A stretch of 64,000 bases of DNA from Whitmania pigra (lineage: Eukaryota; Annelida; Clitellata; Hirudinida; Haemopidae), in NCBI GenBank assembly GCA_021613335.1, contig JAJTWR010000287.1, positions 456,001-520,000 on the forward strand, in the 5' to 3' direction. The position numbers were made by a program, and so were the translations under genes. Of this stretch, positions 14,227-25,735 are shown piece after piece. The notes beneath the pieces were generated by a model that was not told where the DNA came from, searched no databases, and saw only the letters and a program-made list of their open reading frames with translations. Positions within the stretch are counted from its first letter, which is position 1; each line of letters opens with the position of its first letter.

Positions 14227-16734
14227 ATGGAAGGCGAATTTAGTGAAGTCAGGAGGAGGGCAAACAACAAGGTCAATGAAGAAAAAATTAAAAAACATAT
14301 GCTGAATGCAAGAGGAGCTGCAGATGGCCAGGATGACAGTTCCACTAAGGAAAATGCCCTCACAAAGAATACTAAACCAGTTACCAATACAAATAAACAA
14401 GTTACTCCAAATACAAATAACACAGCTGGATGTAAATCACAGAATCAAGAAAAGCCCAAGGTGTTTGGCAAAGATTTCCTTGAGGCTCCCATTCCAAAAA
14501 CAAATCCATGGAATAAGGCTAAACAAGATATGCCTTCTGACATGGAAAACAGATCAGACTACAATCTTTCAGAAGTTGTTTGTTCAAGAAACACTAATGC
14601 TGCTGAAATTTCAGAAGTTGAAAATGCCACGTACAGGAACAGAGAACCGGACGAGATAAATTCTGATTCGGAATCTGCCAGAAAAACTTATGCATCTCCG
14701 ACAAAGGCCAGAGCCAGCCAGAAAAATGCTGAAACTGGAATGGTTCCAGCACACAATTCACATCAAGCACATAATCCTGCAAACAAAAGTAAGTTCAGTA
14801 CATTTCAGCAATGATCCAAGTTAGATATTTATTTTTCAATTTTATTACCTCAGCATCTAATAAATCCAAGTTCTGGGATAAAAAGAATAAAGAACAAAAA
14901 GTGGGAATAAGTGCTTTTTACAAGATACAAGAATAGTTTTTATAACCATTTATATTTTCAGCAGCAACAGACAGACTTGAATGACTCTGCTCAGTGGCCC
15001 AGTTTAGAGTATTTATCCGTAAGTCGAACATCTGAACGCATCCGAAGAGAATTGCGGGTACAATTGCAATAGTTTTTATGCCCTCGTGTTTGTCTACAGG
15101 AAAAAAGTAAAGAGCAACTTGCTGCTCGACCCAAATGCCCCCAACCGAAAGCTGATGAGTCAAACAACGAATCAGATGCAGACTCTCAAACAAAGCCAGA
15201 TAGTCCTACTGGCGACGTAATAGATAATGTAAATAACCCATTGGCCACGAAAAAGAGTAAGCATTTGTCGGAAATGTGCATTCCTTCGGGTGTTTGAGCA
15301 CAAGATGATGAAACACATTTTATTTGCATCCACCGAGATGAATAATTACTTCTGATTCCATCAGAAAACAAACAGAAGTGGGTTCAGCTGCCCATCGAAC
15401 TCAAAACGGAGAGGAGGCGAGGCTCTGGTGGGAGCAGGGGCAGGGGTGCCCCCAGGCCACAGTATTATGAAGATCAGCAGAGGAGGAACAACAGGCCAAC
15501 CTTCAGAAGGCCAAACAAGGTCCGGGATGGTTCCAGACAGGGGGAAGAAACTGAATCTAGAGGTATGTTGTCAAAATAATTTGTTATCTAATTGTTGATA
15601 AGTAGTGAGAACATCCTGGTTTATGGATCACATTGGTTATTACTACATGACATATATGTTGCATTAATTATTACAACATAACAGCAGACGAGAGCGAGAG
15701 GAATCATGTCCAGACTGGACCAATTCGAGGAAATTCTTTCAGAGGGAGACGTGGAAGGGGTAGAGCAGGTTATCCGAGGATGCAGAGGGACTCTGCCAGT
15801 CTTACGATCGGTTGGCATTCAAATCAAAATTTGTTTGTTCTGTGTGCCACCAACTCAAGCAATTTGTTGTCACCCCATGCAGAAGAGCCAGTGCAGCCAT
15901 TCTTTGCCCCGATCTTCGTTGCCGACGAAGCAGACGAGTCCTCTGCTAATCTCCCCGAGGTCAGACCAGAGTTTACCCAAACCGCCATTCCCCAAGAAAA
16001 CTACTTCGAGACGAGAATCAAGCTGCAAATGTTAGCAGTAAATTTGAAGCCTAGAGATAGGTTGACGTGAATGATGATAAATGTGGATTCGTTTTTGACA
16101 GAGAGTATTACTTCAGTGAGAAGAACCTGGAGAAGGATTCCTACCTGAGGCACCACATGGATGAGGCCGGCTGGGTGGACATGAACCTGATCTGTGCTTT
16201 CCCCAGAGTTAAGAGTCTTAGTGATGACAAGGACAACATCCTCAATGTAGGCACTCGTTTTGTACTTTTTGCAATTAGATATATAGAGTTATTAAACCAA
16301 CTAGTAAACATACAAGCCAACAATAATGTTGATGTTTTGTCAGGCCATAAAGAGGAGTACAGCAATCGAAGTGTCCGAAGATGGGCAGAGGCTTAGGGCT
16401 GCCGTTGAACCTCAGAAGTGGCCCTTGAAGCCGGGCGTGGAGATCGTGGATCCTCACATCCCGAGGTGGAAAGCCCTGAGCAGTAACTCTAAGCTGAAGG
16501 CGGATGCCCCTGTGTTCGTGCCGGGACAGCAGTATGTGCCGTCGAGCTGTAAGTTGAACTTTAGCCATCATTGTGTTGCAGACGATGTTGCTTTCGTTCG
16601 GTGTTGATCTTTGTTCGACGGTTAAATTGTGTCTGTTAATTTCAGGTGCTGCTATGACCAAGTCTAATGATGAATGTTTGCATAAACAGATCTCTACAGA
16701 TACCTTCCAACTGGGAAAGGTTGAAGATAAGTAG
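14227..16734 (+). CDS. LARP1: LARP1-like La-related RNA-binding protein (no DM15 region)
   Basis: Nine exons in one frame: 14227-14788, 14854-14900, 14962-15018, 15100-15256, 15365-15562, 15685-16030, 16102-16246, 16344-16548 and 16646-16734; 601 aa. The N-terminal 400 residues are low-complexity, with NPWNKAK, QWPSL and KWVQLPIEL segments and an Arg/Gly-rich RGRG part, in the order seen in LARP1. The La motif lies at about 450-532: IEYYFSEKNLEKDSYLR, then AFPRVKSL and a closing EPQKWPL, all diagnostic of the LARP1 clade. Residues 553-567 (SKLKADAPVFVPGQQ) fit the PAM2 pattern that binds the MLLE domain of poly(A)-binding protein. The protein stops 29 residues later and no DM15 cap-binding repeat is seen before the poly(A) signal. 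Known role of LARP1: control of translation and stability of 5'TOP and poly(A) mRNAs. This may be a short LARP1/LARP1B-type paralogue or isoform. Confidence 0.88.
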
Positions 16735-16842
16735 AGATTTGATAGTAGTTTCAGTCAAGCCCAGTTGTGAATTTTTGTATGAATGGGATGTGCGATGTGT
16801 TTAATTCGAAGTTTAAAAGATTGAATGCGTGTGCTTGATTTC

Positions 16843-16848
16843 AATAAA
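16843..16848 (+). terminator. Polyadenylation signal of the LARP1-like gene
   Basis: AATAAA 109 bases after the stop codon. Confidence 0.65.
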
Positions 16849-18155
16849 TAATGATAAATGCCCTAAGATAAGAAATGCAAATGATTTAGCTAATGACATG
16901 CTAGGAATATTAGCATGAATGTTGAATGACTGATCTTCAGAAGACTGGCAGAAAATATCTACCTAGTGTCCGTGAAATTACCAACGAAGTTTGTAATGAT
17001 GACCGTAGGAAACTGAATCAATTCTTTGGCGAAGACAACTTATCTGAGCATTCGCAAGTTGGTTTCACGCGCCGAAGTTCTGCCGCGAGCGAGTGGTCAT
17101 TGTTGAAAATAAAATTCTGGGCTTAGATGTTCCGTTGCATTCTTTAGCGAATGTTTACCGCTTGCTGGTGGCGGACAGACATTACGAGATCATGTCAATT
17201 TTTGTGCCTTCGAGCGTCTGATGGGGAGTACGCGACGGGCTCCCGGATTAGTTTTGTTTTCGTGTTTTTTAGCGCATTGTTTCGTTTCGACGGGCTTCGA
17301 GAGTTTTGATTTTACTGATTGACGCAGTCTCGATTTCACGTCGGTCGAAGAATGCCGAATTGCACCGAAATAGGAAATCATTGTGTGTATATTTTAACTT
17401 GCTCAATGGTGTGCAATTGTTTCCGACAGTTCTCGTTCTTGCCTATCGTATGGTGCGGTCGTTCATGATGCGAGCGACGTCGTTAAGCTAGAGTTACGTC
17501 TCTTATCGATCGATCGTGTTTCAACTGGTTTTGTGCTCTTGAAAGTGCTACAAAACTCATTACTTAAGCTGTTCATTGACTTTTTCGAGTTGTACATGTT
17601 AATTCTCTCTTTCTCGTCATCGATGTACGCTCGAGTCGCCTGCCTACAGTCGAGGAAGGTGGCATCGGATTTACCCGAGAGACGAAGTTTGTAAATACGT
17701 CAGGTAGAATGGCAATCGTCTCTTGTCGAAGAATTTTAAGCAGAACGCGCTTCTAGTGGTCCTATTTATTATGATTAGGATGATGTCTGAAATGTAAATA
17801 AGACTTTTGGTTCATAGATAATTTCTTTTGCAGTGAGTACTTATATTGTGGTGATGGCCGAAGGGTGGTTTGACGACATTCATTAAACATGTCTTCTTTA
17901 AATTTCTAAGATTGTAATCCAAGTTGGTGATGCAAGTTATCGAGACTTAAGTTTATCGTACATTAAGTTTGAAATATTTATGCCGACACGATGGCCATCG
18001 TAAACTACTGCATCGTCGAGCTGTTGCTAATCTGTTTCATCTCTTCCATTACCATGTTCTCAACTTTCATCATTGGTTAAAAATAAAAAGTGGTTAGTCA
18101 CCACAAAGTTGTTGTCTTATTGTTGTTATTCAGTTATGGATTGTCGTTTCGGACG
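16849..18155. other. Convergent intergenic region
   Basis: This lies between the 3' ends of the LARP1-like gene (+) and the coiled-coil gene (-). A 66-codon open frame at 16926-17126 has no known motif. No DM15-like HEAT repeats, RNA gene or repeat was recognised. Confidence 0.4.
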
Positions 18156-18161
18156 TTTATT
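18156..18161 (-). terminator. Polyadenylation signal of the coiled-coil gene
   Basis: TTTATT on the plus strand, i.e. AATAAA on the minus strand, 59 bases beyond the stop codon at 18220. Confidence 0.5.
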
Positions 18162-18219
18162 CACGATTCATTTAAAGTATGAAAATAGTTTCATTCTGCA
18201 TTGTCATCTAATTGAGAAG

Positions 18220-21200
18220 CTAATTGCTCTTTACTGATTGGGCGGAATTCTTGCAGGAAGTTGCCTGAAAGATGAGTTGTTTGATCGTTACAAGTGGTTT
18301 AGGAGAGGCAAGATTTTGAATAAGCTGTATATTTTGTATTTTATAGACAATGGAAGCTATGGAAAGGTTTGCATTTACTGGGTAACATGTCAACGTGCAT
18401 TATCATAAGTGGTGGGTAGTTATGGATGGATGTTGTACTTTTAACTTACATTTAATAGCCTTTCCTTCATCTGCTCCAGTGCTTCCAGTTTTTCTGCTGT
18501 AAACTTTCTTCTTAATCTTGCCAGTTCGTCTGCCTGAAAAGACGATGTTCTACAGCGCTTTGCAAAACCGAACAACGTTCCACAACATTCAACAATCTTC
18601 TCCGTAACGTTCAGCTGGTTTACTGTAGTTACTTTAAAATACGAAAGAATCGTATTTTCAAAATCAAAAACAACTCGCTTGAAACCTTTTCATGTTTCCA
18701 CTGCTCCATCGTTGCCTCCTTGTGTTTACTTTCCTCCCGAAGTTCTGCAAATCTGCGCATCAGTTGTTCTGCCACGGTCTTCAGGGTTTTCTTTTGAAGA
18801 TGTTTTATTTAAGAATCATCCATTAAGCTTCTAAATTGAACTCAAACGCTGGTAGTATATGATGATTTTTTGTGGGTATGATTAAAGAAAATTACTGGTG
18901 TAGGTGGAAACATGAAAAGGTTTCAAGCGAGTTGTTTTTGATTTTGAAAATACGATTCTATGGCATTCTATTTGATAAATTGGATAACATCACTCATAAT
19001 CGAAATCAGTGAAAGATGTGAAATATGCTTAAACTTGAAACCCACCATTTCAACGGCTACATCGCCAGGGTCAGAGTTCAACTCGTTGGATAGTTCTTCA
19101 GTGGCAGTGAAGCTGTAAATTAGATTTTCGAAATAATTGTCTTTTTAATTAATAATATATCGACAAAAACAATTGCTGTCAGGTAATTAATTATTTATTT
19201 GCAAGAACAGAAGATTGTTGCCTTGTAATTAACTAATTACGAAAATCGTAAAAATTTGTCATTTAGACATTAGCATGCATTTGAGTAGCTGGAAGTAGTC
19301 TATTAATATTTTCGGTGTTCAAACAGACCCCCATAAAACCCCTACCTATCGTCACTTTTCAGAGTAACCAGCATGTCATAGCAGACGATTTCGATGTCCG
19401 TTTTCAACTCCTTGAAGATGTTTTCAGACCTCTTTTCGAATTCTCTCCTTTCAAGCGCCATCGTTTCTTTCGTATTTTGGCAATCCTGGCGAGTATAATC
19501 GAACTTATGCGATAAAATGAATTATTACTAAATCACAAATACGAGCGTTGTTGTAAAGTTAATTCTTGAAAAAAAAATGGCAATACTAAATTCAACACAA
19601 ATATCGTAAACAATAATCACAAATAATATAATGATGTTATAATGTATGCAGGCATCATAATCATCACCACCTGAATGAGTTTCTTGAGTTGTTTGATCTC
19701 GACATTCTTCCTTTGTACGACTTCCAGTAGCTCAGCGTCGTGTTCCTTCTTCATCATCTCCATTCTGCTCACGTGACCTTCGACCACCTCAGACACTTTC
19801 AGCTGCATCGTCACGGTCTGATGGATTTCGACAGGAGATGAAATATGACGTTTAAAATATGGCACAAAAAACAAAGTGTAAACTAAATTTTTAATAACAA
19901 ATTGTCCTTTTTCGATGTAATATTCAATGCTTGATAAACTTGATATATTTTACTTATTATCTCCTTCATCTCAATCATCATCATATTCGTATCCAGGTTA
20001 AAAACAATATGGCGACCACATCATTCAGTTGTTTCTTCCAAGAAATATTGTTCCGCATGAGTTGTTGTTTTACATTTTCCAAGTCTTTGCGGAGCTGGAG
20101 TCTGCTGTTTTCCAAGGTCGATCTGAAGAACCATCATCATCATTATCATCATCATCATCGTCGTTGTCATCATCATGAATATGCTTGAATTTCAAATACA
20201 TTTTATTTCTATAATAATCTTCCCTCTCTTCCAATTCGAGTTTAGCAGACGACAATTGCTTCTCCAGGTCTTGGTGTTCTTTCCCTTCAGTGGATCTTTG
20301 GTTGGGGTTGAAGAACTGCGAGTAGTTTTCCGAGGTCACCGAACGGAGTCGAACGCCATCCTTAAAATATTTGTAGTTCAATTGAACCTAAATTTAGCTT
20401 AGTGTGTGCATTTGTCGTAATTGAAAAAATAATTTACAAAAACCTGCTTTAAATTTAACTTTTCCTCTTTGAAAGATACCAGTTTCTCAACCATACTTTC
20501 TAATTTCGTCAGTTTTTCCATCCATTCATCTTTCGACGGTGCGCTAAAAAATCACCCGTTGGCGTTTAATTAATTAATTTTATTTATTTATTTTTAGCTG
20601 TTTATGTTGGCTGGCATTTCTCGACTATAAACATAAAATGTCTATGGCTGCTTTTCATCGGCGCAATGTAGCTACTGTTACTAAATTATACTGCTAATGA
20701 GCAACAACTTTATTCTTATTATGACTTCTAATTTAATCAATTTTAATCATTAAATATTAAACATTGACTTATTTAATAATTATTAAAGGTTATTTCTTAC
20801 TTTTGATTTATCCCGACTGTTTGGTGGTTGTTGGAGTGGTCTGATTCTAATAAATTAATTTATTGAAAAATTATTTACAATCCAAAAAAATATTTTACTC
20901 ATTTAATCAACACCACTTTGGTTATTTTTTAAATTATTATTTTTATATTTTTTTTATAATTTGTTATATTAAACTTTTATTAAAGTTTATAATTATTTAT
21001 TAAACTATATTTTTATATTTTAAAAAAAATAATATTTTATAATAATAAAATAATTAAATTTTTATAATAATAATAATAATATTATTATGATTAGTTTAAT
21101 TAGCAAAACGTAAGAAACCTAACTTCTTTGACTGCCACTGAAACGCAATTTTTCGTCACGTGCCAATATTGACCTTTTGAACTCCTTCTCAAGGTCTTCT

Positions 21201-21756
21201 GTTTTTATTGATTCCAGGTCATCGTATTCTTTTAAGGCTAATTAAAATATGTTAAATGGATAAAGCTTAATAAAGTAAATAAAAATTAAATTTAATTAAA
21301 TTCTGTTTACGATTGTTTTTTAAAATCTAAAAAATAAGAAATATCGCTTATAAACTTAATATAAACCATCAAATAAGTTATTAAATTTTTAAAAGCCAAA
21401 TAAGTTACAGTTTTCTTGATTTTTGTATCACCAATTATATTAAAATTACTTTTATTTTATATGTGTGATTTTAAATTTATGAATGAAACAGAGTTGTAGA
21501 TGGTAATCTGACTTGCTAAATCGTAATCGTACGATTGATCAGAAATTCCAATTCTGGGTTCCCGAGGGATGTAATCCTTTGAAATTTATTTTAAAATATG
21601 TTCATGATTTGCCTAGATATATTAAGTTAAAATAAATTTATTTTACAAAAACACACTATACTAACGTTGTAAATATAAAAAATTAATATTAAAAATCTGA
21701 CTAAGTAGGAGTTCAATCGATTAGAGACAATTACATACCTTTCCCTGCATTGAAAA
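18220..21756 (-). CDS. Coiled-coil protein, likely ciliary (5' end unresolved)
   Basis: Minus-strand exons share one frame: 21756-21739, 21237-21124, 20846-20801, 20543-20444, 20360-20200, 20122-20020, 19817-19671, 19485-19346, 19112-19046, 18790-18686, 18533-18450 and 18264-18220 (stop). About 340 residues are visible. They are rich in Glu, Lys and Leu with heptad spacing over several stretches (for example EHQDLEKQLSSAKLELEER, HDAELLEVVQRKNVEIKQLK, DELARLRRKFTAEKLEALEQ), indicating a long coiled coil. No catalytic or membrane segment is seen. The first coding exon was not found; the 18-base exon at 21739-21756 must be read from an upstream exon, because using its ATG would give a stop in the next exon. 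A perfect RFX X-box about 235 bases upstream suggests cilia- or centrosome-related expression. I do not recognise the exact family. Confidence 0.72.
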
Positions 21757-21989
21757 CTTGTAGAAAGATCCAAAAGAAATATTTATATTTAATTCTTACT
21801 CTAATGATTATCAACTATACTTAATAATAATTACATTACAAATTATGAACGTGTTTCGGCAAATTCGAGTTTTTATAATAACAACAGCAAAGTAATTTCT
21901 CTTCAGGTCAAACCTTCTGGGGCATCGAAAAAAGTGGACCTTTATTTTCATTGATTCCAATTTCCAATACCTGATAAAAATTGACGCCA

Positions 21990-22002
21990 GTTGCCTAGCA
22001 AC
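21990..22002. promoter_or_regulatory. RFX X-box (ciliary gene promoter motif)
   Basis: GTTGCCTAGCAAC fits the RFX consensus GTNRCC-N(0-3)-RGYAAC exactly, with a one-base spacer and near-perfect dyad symmetry. RFX factors drive ciliary genes in animals through this site. It sits upstream of the minus-strand coiled-coil gene and 444 bases upstream of a possible plus-strand small gene, so it could serve either or both. Confidence 0.6.
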
Positions 22003-22445
22003 GGTTGATAACAACGACCGCTCGGTGATCAGGTTGATAAGCAACACCAGGTTTTACTTGAATCAGCTTATGATATGATTTTGTTCGAGCGTTGACGTTT
22101 AAGTGGCTGGTATCTGTTAGCCGATGTATCGTTTCATAATTGTTATGGCTGGATAGTAATGTTATGGAAATTATTAATAAATAATAATGAGGTGCTTACT
22201 AATTTAATATAATATTTATAAATTAAGATTAACATTACTGATTTGTCTCCAACTGTAGACAATAAAAAAGTTTTTCTACTTTTTCTACTTCTTTTAAATT
22301 TCAGAGATAAAAATAGTAATCTTAAGCACAAACATATTGAATAATAAACATTAAGACAAGCCCTGACTAAACTGTTTGTTTACAACTACATTTTAACATT
22401 TTTTTGCCTTTATTACCCATGATGCCATTTATTGCCTATGATGTA

Positions 22446-22743
22446 ATGGAACAAACTGCTGAGCAACCCCATGATATCTCAAAAATCAATCAGAAATTAG
22501 AATCGATTTGCCCCCGACTGAGCAGGTAAAGATGGTTTAAAGTTATTGTTGACATCAAAGTGCACTAAAATGATTATTATTTGCTTTTTCTATTTAAGAC
22601 AGATTTTGAACTTGTCAGAAATAAACGACATAAATATCCACGTTGACTCTGCAATGTTTGAGAACTTTCTGCTACAAAATATAAACTCAGGACACAGAAA
22701 TATTTGTTGCGGTCAAAGATTTTATTCAACAAACAATGCTTAA
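22446..22743 (+). CDS. Possible small two-exon gene, unknown function
   Basis: The frame MEQTAEQPHDISKINQ starts at 22446 and runs to a good donor (CAG/GTAAAG) after 22525. An acceptor (TATTTAAG) before 22599 restores the frame into RQILNLSEINDINIHV and ends at 22743; the product is 74 aa. AATAAA follows at 22754-22759. No domain is recognisable. It lies divergent to the X-box gene. A minus-strand AATAAA (22726-22721) that may end the Gly/Ala-rich gene falls inside its second exon, so overlap or a false positive is possible. Confidence 0.4.
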
Positions 22744-22759
22744 TTAGAAAAATAATAAA

Positions 22760-23315
22760 ACTGACTACAAAGAAATACAACACAATACAAAGACAATACA
22801 ACCAGTGATATTCCGAGAAGACGAATCCAAACTAAAACCTGAAAGAATCGATTGTCAATTCGACACTTAATCTTCTGATAGACCATGTTTAAGCTTCAAG
22901 ATGACAAGATGTACATGATTAATGTCCAATGAATTTAAAATTCTGGACAATGAATGATAAAAGAACAAAACATTCCCAATTCTCTCAACAGGACATTAAA
23001 ATACGCTTTCGCAAGATGGCTGATGGAAGGAATGGCTGATGGATGGAATGGAATGGATGGAATGATCCAATAAGAAGAAGCGAGGCACTGACATAAAGAA
23101 ATTAAAAAGATGAAGAACTCCCAGCAGATGAACGTTACCTTTCTTCTGAACGTTCAAACAAAAATAAAAGCAATTACAAGTACAAAGGTAAAATGAACTA
23201 CCAAATGAAGACACGAATTCCAGCATCATCACCATCATCATCCTCATCGTTCCAATAATCAGCAAATAAATCACCGCTACCGCAACGAGTTTAGTCGTAG
23301 GCACTCAAGTATGCA
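22760..23315. other. Likely 3' UTR of the Gly/Ala-Cys gene
   Basis: This follows the stop codon of the minus-strand gene at 23316. It contains short GGAATGGATGG and ATC-type simple repeats near 23030-23060 and 23220-23250. The next minus-strand AATAAA is at 22726-22721. No separate gene is seen. Confidence 0.4.
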
Positions 23316-23809
23316 TTACAACTGCCGACGACGACGACGACACGAGGTGGTAGTAGTAGTAGTAGGAGAGTACTCGTCATCGGCGTCATCAAAGTCGTCC
23401 CTGAAGTACTTGGCTTCTCCTTTCTGCCTGGGACGTCTCTTCTGCTTGTCCTTTCCTCGCTTCTTGCGCTTCTTGTCCCTAAACTGAATGCTGCTCTTCA
23501 TTTTCATCCTCTGCAGCTGTCTGACGGAGTCAAATATGTCGTAAAAGTCGTACTTGTTGTAGGCGTAAGAAAAACACCAGACTCGATTTCCGAGGTTCAC
23601 GTAGCCGTGGCCGAAGTGGGTGCAATGTTGACACTCGTCGGAGGAATCACAGCCCGCACAACCGTCACAATCGATGCACTCCGTACATTCAAAGTATCCG
23701 TGACTATAAAAGTATCCACAATAATAATTACATCCCCTCGAACAAGGGCGGCGTTTGCCAAAGCACCCAAAGCAAACGTAACATGAGGCTGGTGTGGGAG
23801 GATTGGCAC

Positions 23810-25060
23810 CAGCACCGGCACCACCACCAGCTCCACCACCGGCACCACCACCGGCTCCACCACCGGCTCCACCACCGGCGCCACCACCGGCGCCACCACC
23901 GGCTCCATCACCATCAATACCACCACCGGCTCCACCACCGGCACCACCACCGGCTCCACCACCGGCGCCACCACCGGCGCCACCACCGGCGCCACCACCG
24001 GCTCCATCACCACCACCGGCTCCACCACCGGCTCCACCACCGGCTCCACCACCGGCGCCACCACCGGCTCCACCACCGGCTCCACCACCGGCTCCATCAC
24101 CACCGGCTCCACCACCGGCTCCATCACCACCGGCTCCACCACCGGCTCCACCACCGGCTCCATCACCATCACCACCGGCGCCACCACCGGCTCCATCACC
24201 GGCTCCATCACCGGCTCCATCACCACCGGCGCCACCACCGGCTCCATCACCATCACCACCGGCGCCGCCACCGGCTCCACCACCGGCTCCATCACCACCG
24301 GCTCCACCACCGGCTCCACCACCGGCTCCACCACCGGCTCCATCACCATCACCATCACCACCGGCGCCACCACCGGCTCCATCACCGGCTCCATCACCAC
24401 CGGCGCCACCACCGGCTCCATCACCATCACCACCGGCGCCGCCACCGGCTCCACCACCGGCTCCACCACCGGCGCCACCACCGTCTCCACCACCGGCTCC
24501 ATCACCACCGGCTCACCACCGGCTCCACCACCGGCTCCATCACCGGCTCCACCACCGGCACCACCACTGGCTCCACCACCGGCACCACCACTGGCTCCAC
24601 CACCGGCTCCACCACCGGCTCCACCACTGGCTCCACCACCGGCATCACCACCGGCTCCACCACCGGCACCACCACCGGCACCACCACCGGCTCCACCACC
24701 GGCTCCACCACCGGCATCACCACCGGCTCCACCACCGGCACCACCACCGGCTCCACCACCGGCTCCACCACCGGCTCCACCACTGGCTCCACCACCGGCA
24801 TCACCACCGGCTCCACCACCGGCACCACCACCGGCACCACCACCGGCTCCACCACCGGCTCCACCACCGGCATCACCACCGGCTCCACCACCGGCACCAC
24901 CACCGGCTCCACCACCGGCTCCACCACCGGCTCCACCACCGGCTCCACCACCGGCACCACCACCGGCTCCACCACCGGCTCCACCACCGGCACCACCACC
25001 GGCTCCACCACCGGCGCCACCACCGGCACCACCACCGGCGCCACCACCATTATCACCGTC
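23810..25060. repeat. 12-bp coding minisatellite (GGTGGAGCCGGT type)
   Basis: About 100 tandem copies of a 12-base unit, on the plus strand mostly GGCTCCACCACC, with GGCGCC, GGCACC, ATCACC and CCATCACC variants that form blocks of higher order. In the minus-strand frame it encodes Gly-Gly-Gly-Ala. A one-base-short unit at about 24511-24521 changes the frame. Confidence 0.9.
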
Positions 25061-25219
25061 GATTTCTGGAATGACTTCTCCTGGATCAGCATTACCTGTG
25101 GGATTGGCATTATTTCCAAGATGAGCATCATTTTTGAATTGCAAATAAGCAACGACTTGGCTACATTTGAAAATGTTATCACCATTGTCATTACCTGCAT
25201 TATTACCATCATCTTCATT

Positions 25220-25735
25220 ACCATTGTCAGCATCGTTGGGAGCAACATTTCCATTACCGGTATCTTCACCGCCATATCCATTACCGGGATCTTTATCACC
25301 ATTTCCATTACCGGGATTTTCACCACCATTTCCGTTACCAGGATCTTCACCACCATTTGCATTACCGGGATCTTCACCACCATTTCCGTTACCGGGATCT
25401 TCACCAATTCCAGTTGGAGATCTACCTTGTACTCTTGCTTGTGCACCAATTCGGGGCATCAGAAGGCGATCAGAAAAACTATGGATTTGGTACGAGAAGT
25501 TGTGAGCATGTCTCACTTCACACAAGGAAGGAGGGGGGGCTTGGTTTCTGGATGACGCAGCAGTAGACTCACCACCATTTCCATTACCGGGATTTTCACC
25601 ACCATTTCCATTACCGGGATTTTCACCACCATTTCCATTACCGGGATCTTCACCACCATTTCCATTACCGGGATCTTCACCACCATTTCCATTACCGGGA
25701 TCTTCACCACCATTTCCATTAACGGCATCTGCATT
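25220..25735. repeat. 30-bp coding repeats (GNGGEDPGNG), two blocks
   Basis: Blocks at about 25250-25410 and 25565-25720 repeat a 30-base unit on the minus strand. They flank a unique stretch of about 150 bases, which suggests that the unique part was inserted into, or retained between, duplicated blocks. Confidence 0.75.

Noticed and set aside
21739..21756. ATG in the 18-base exon as start of the coiled-coil protein
   Set aside because: Using that register makes the next exon begin with an immediate stop; the phase-1 register from an upstream exon stays open.
23597..24513. VVEP-repeat C-terminus of the uninterrupted 824-aa frame
   Set aside because: It appears only after an 11-base repeat unit and antagonises an alternative frame with a clearly protein-like Cys-rich end.
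23810..25060. CRISPR-like regular repeats
   Set aside because: Unit of 12 bases without spacers, in a eukaryotic coding region.
23783..25555. Long plus-strand frames rich in His-Arg-Leu or Pro-Ala in the 12-bp repeat
   Set aside because: They are other registers of the GGGA-coding minisatellite. Only the minus strand has non-repeat flanks with gene-like text.
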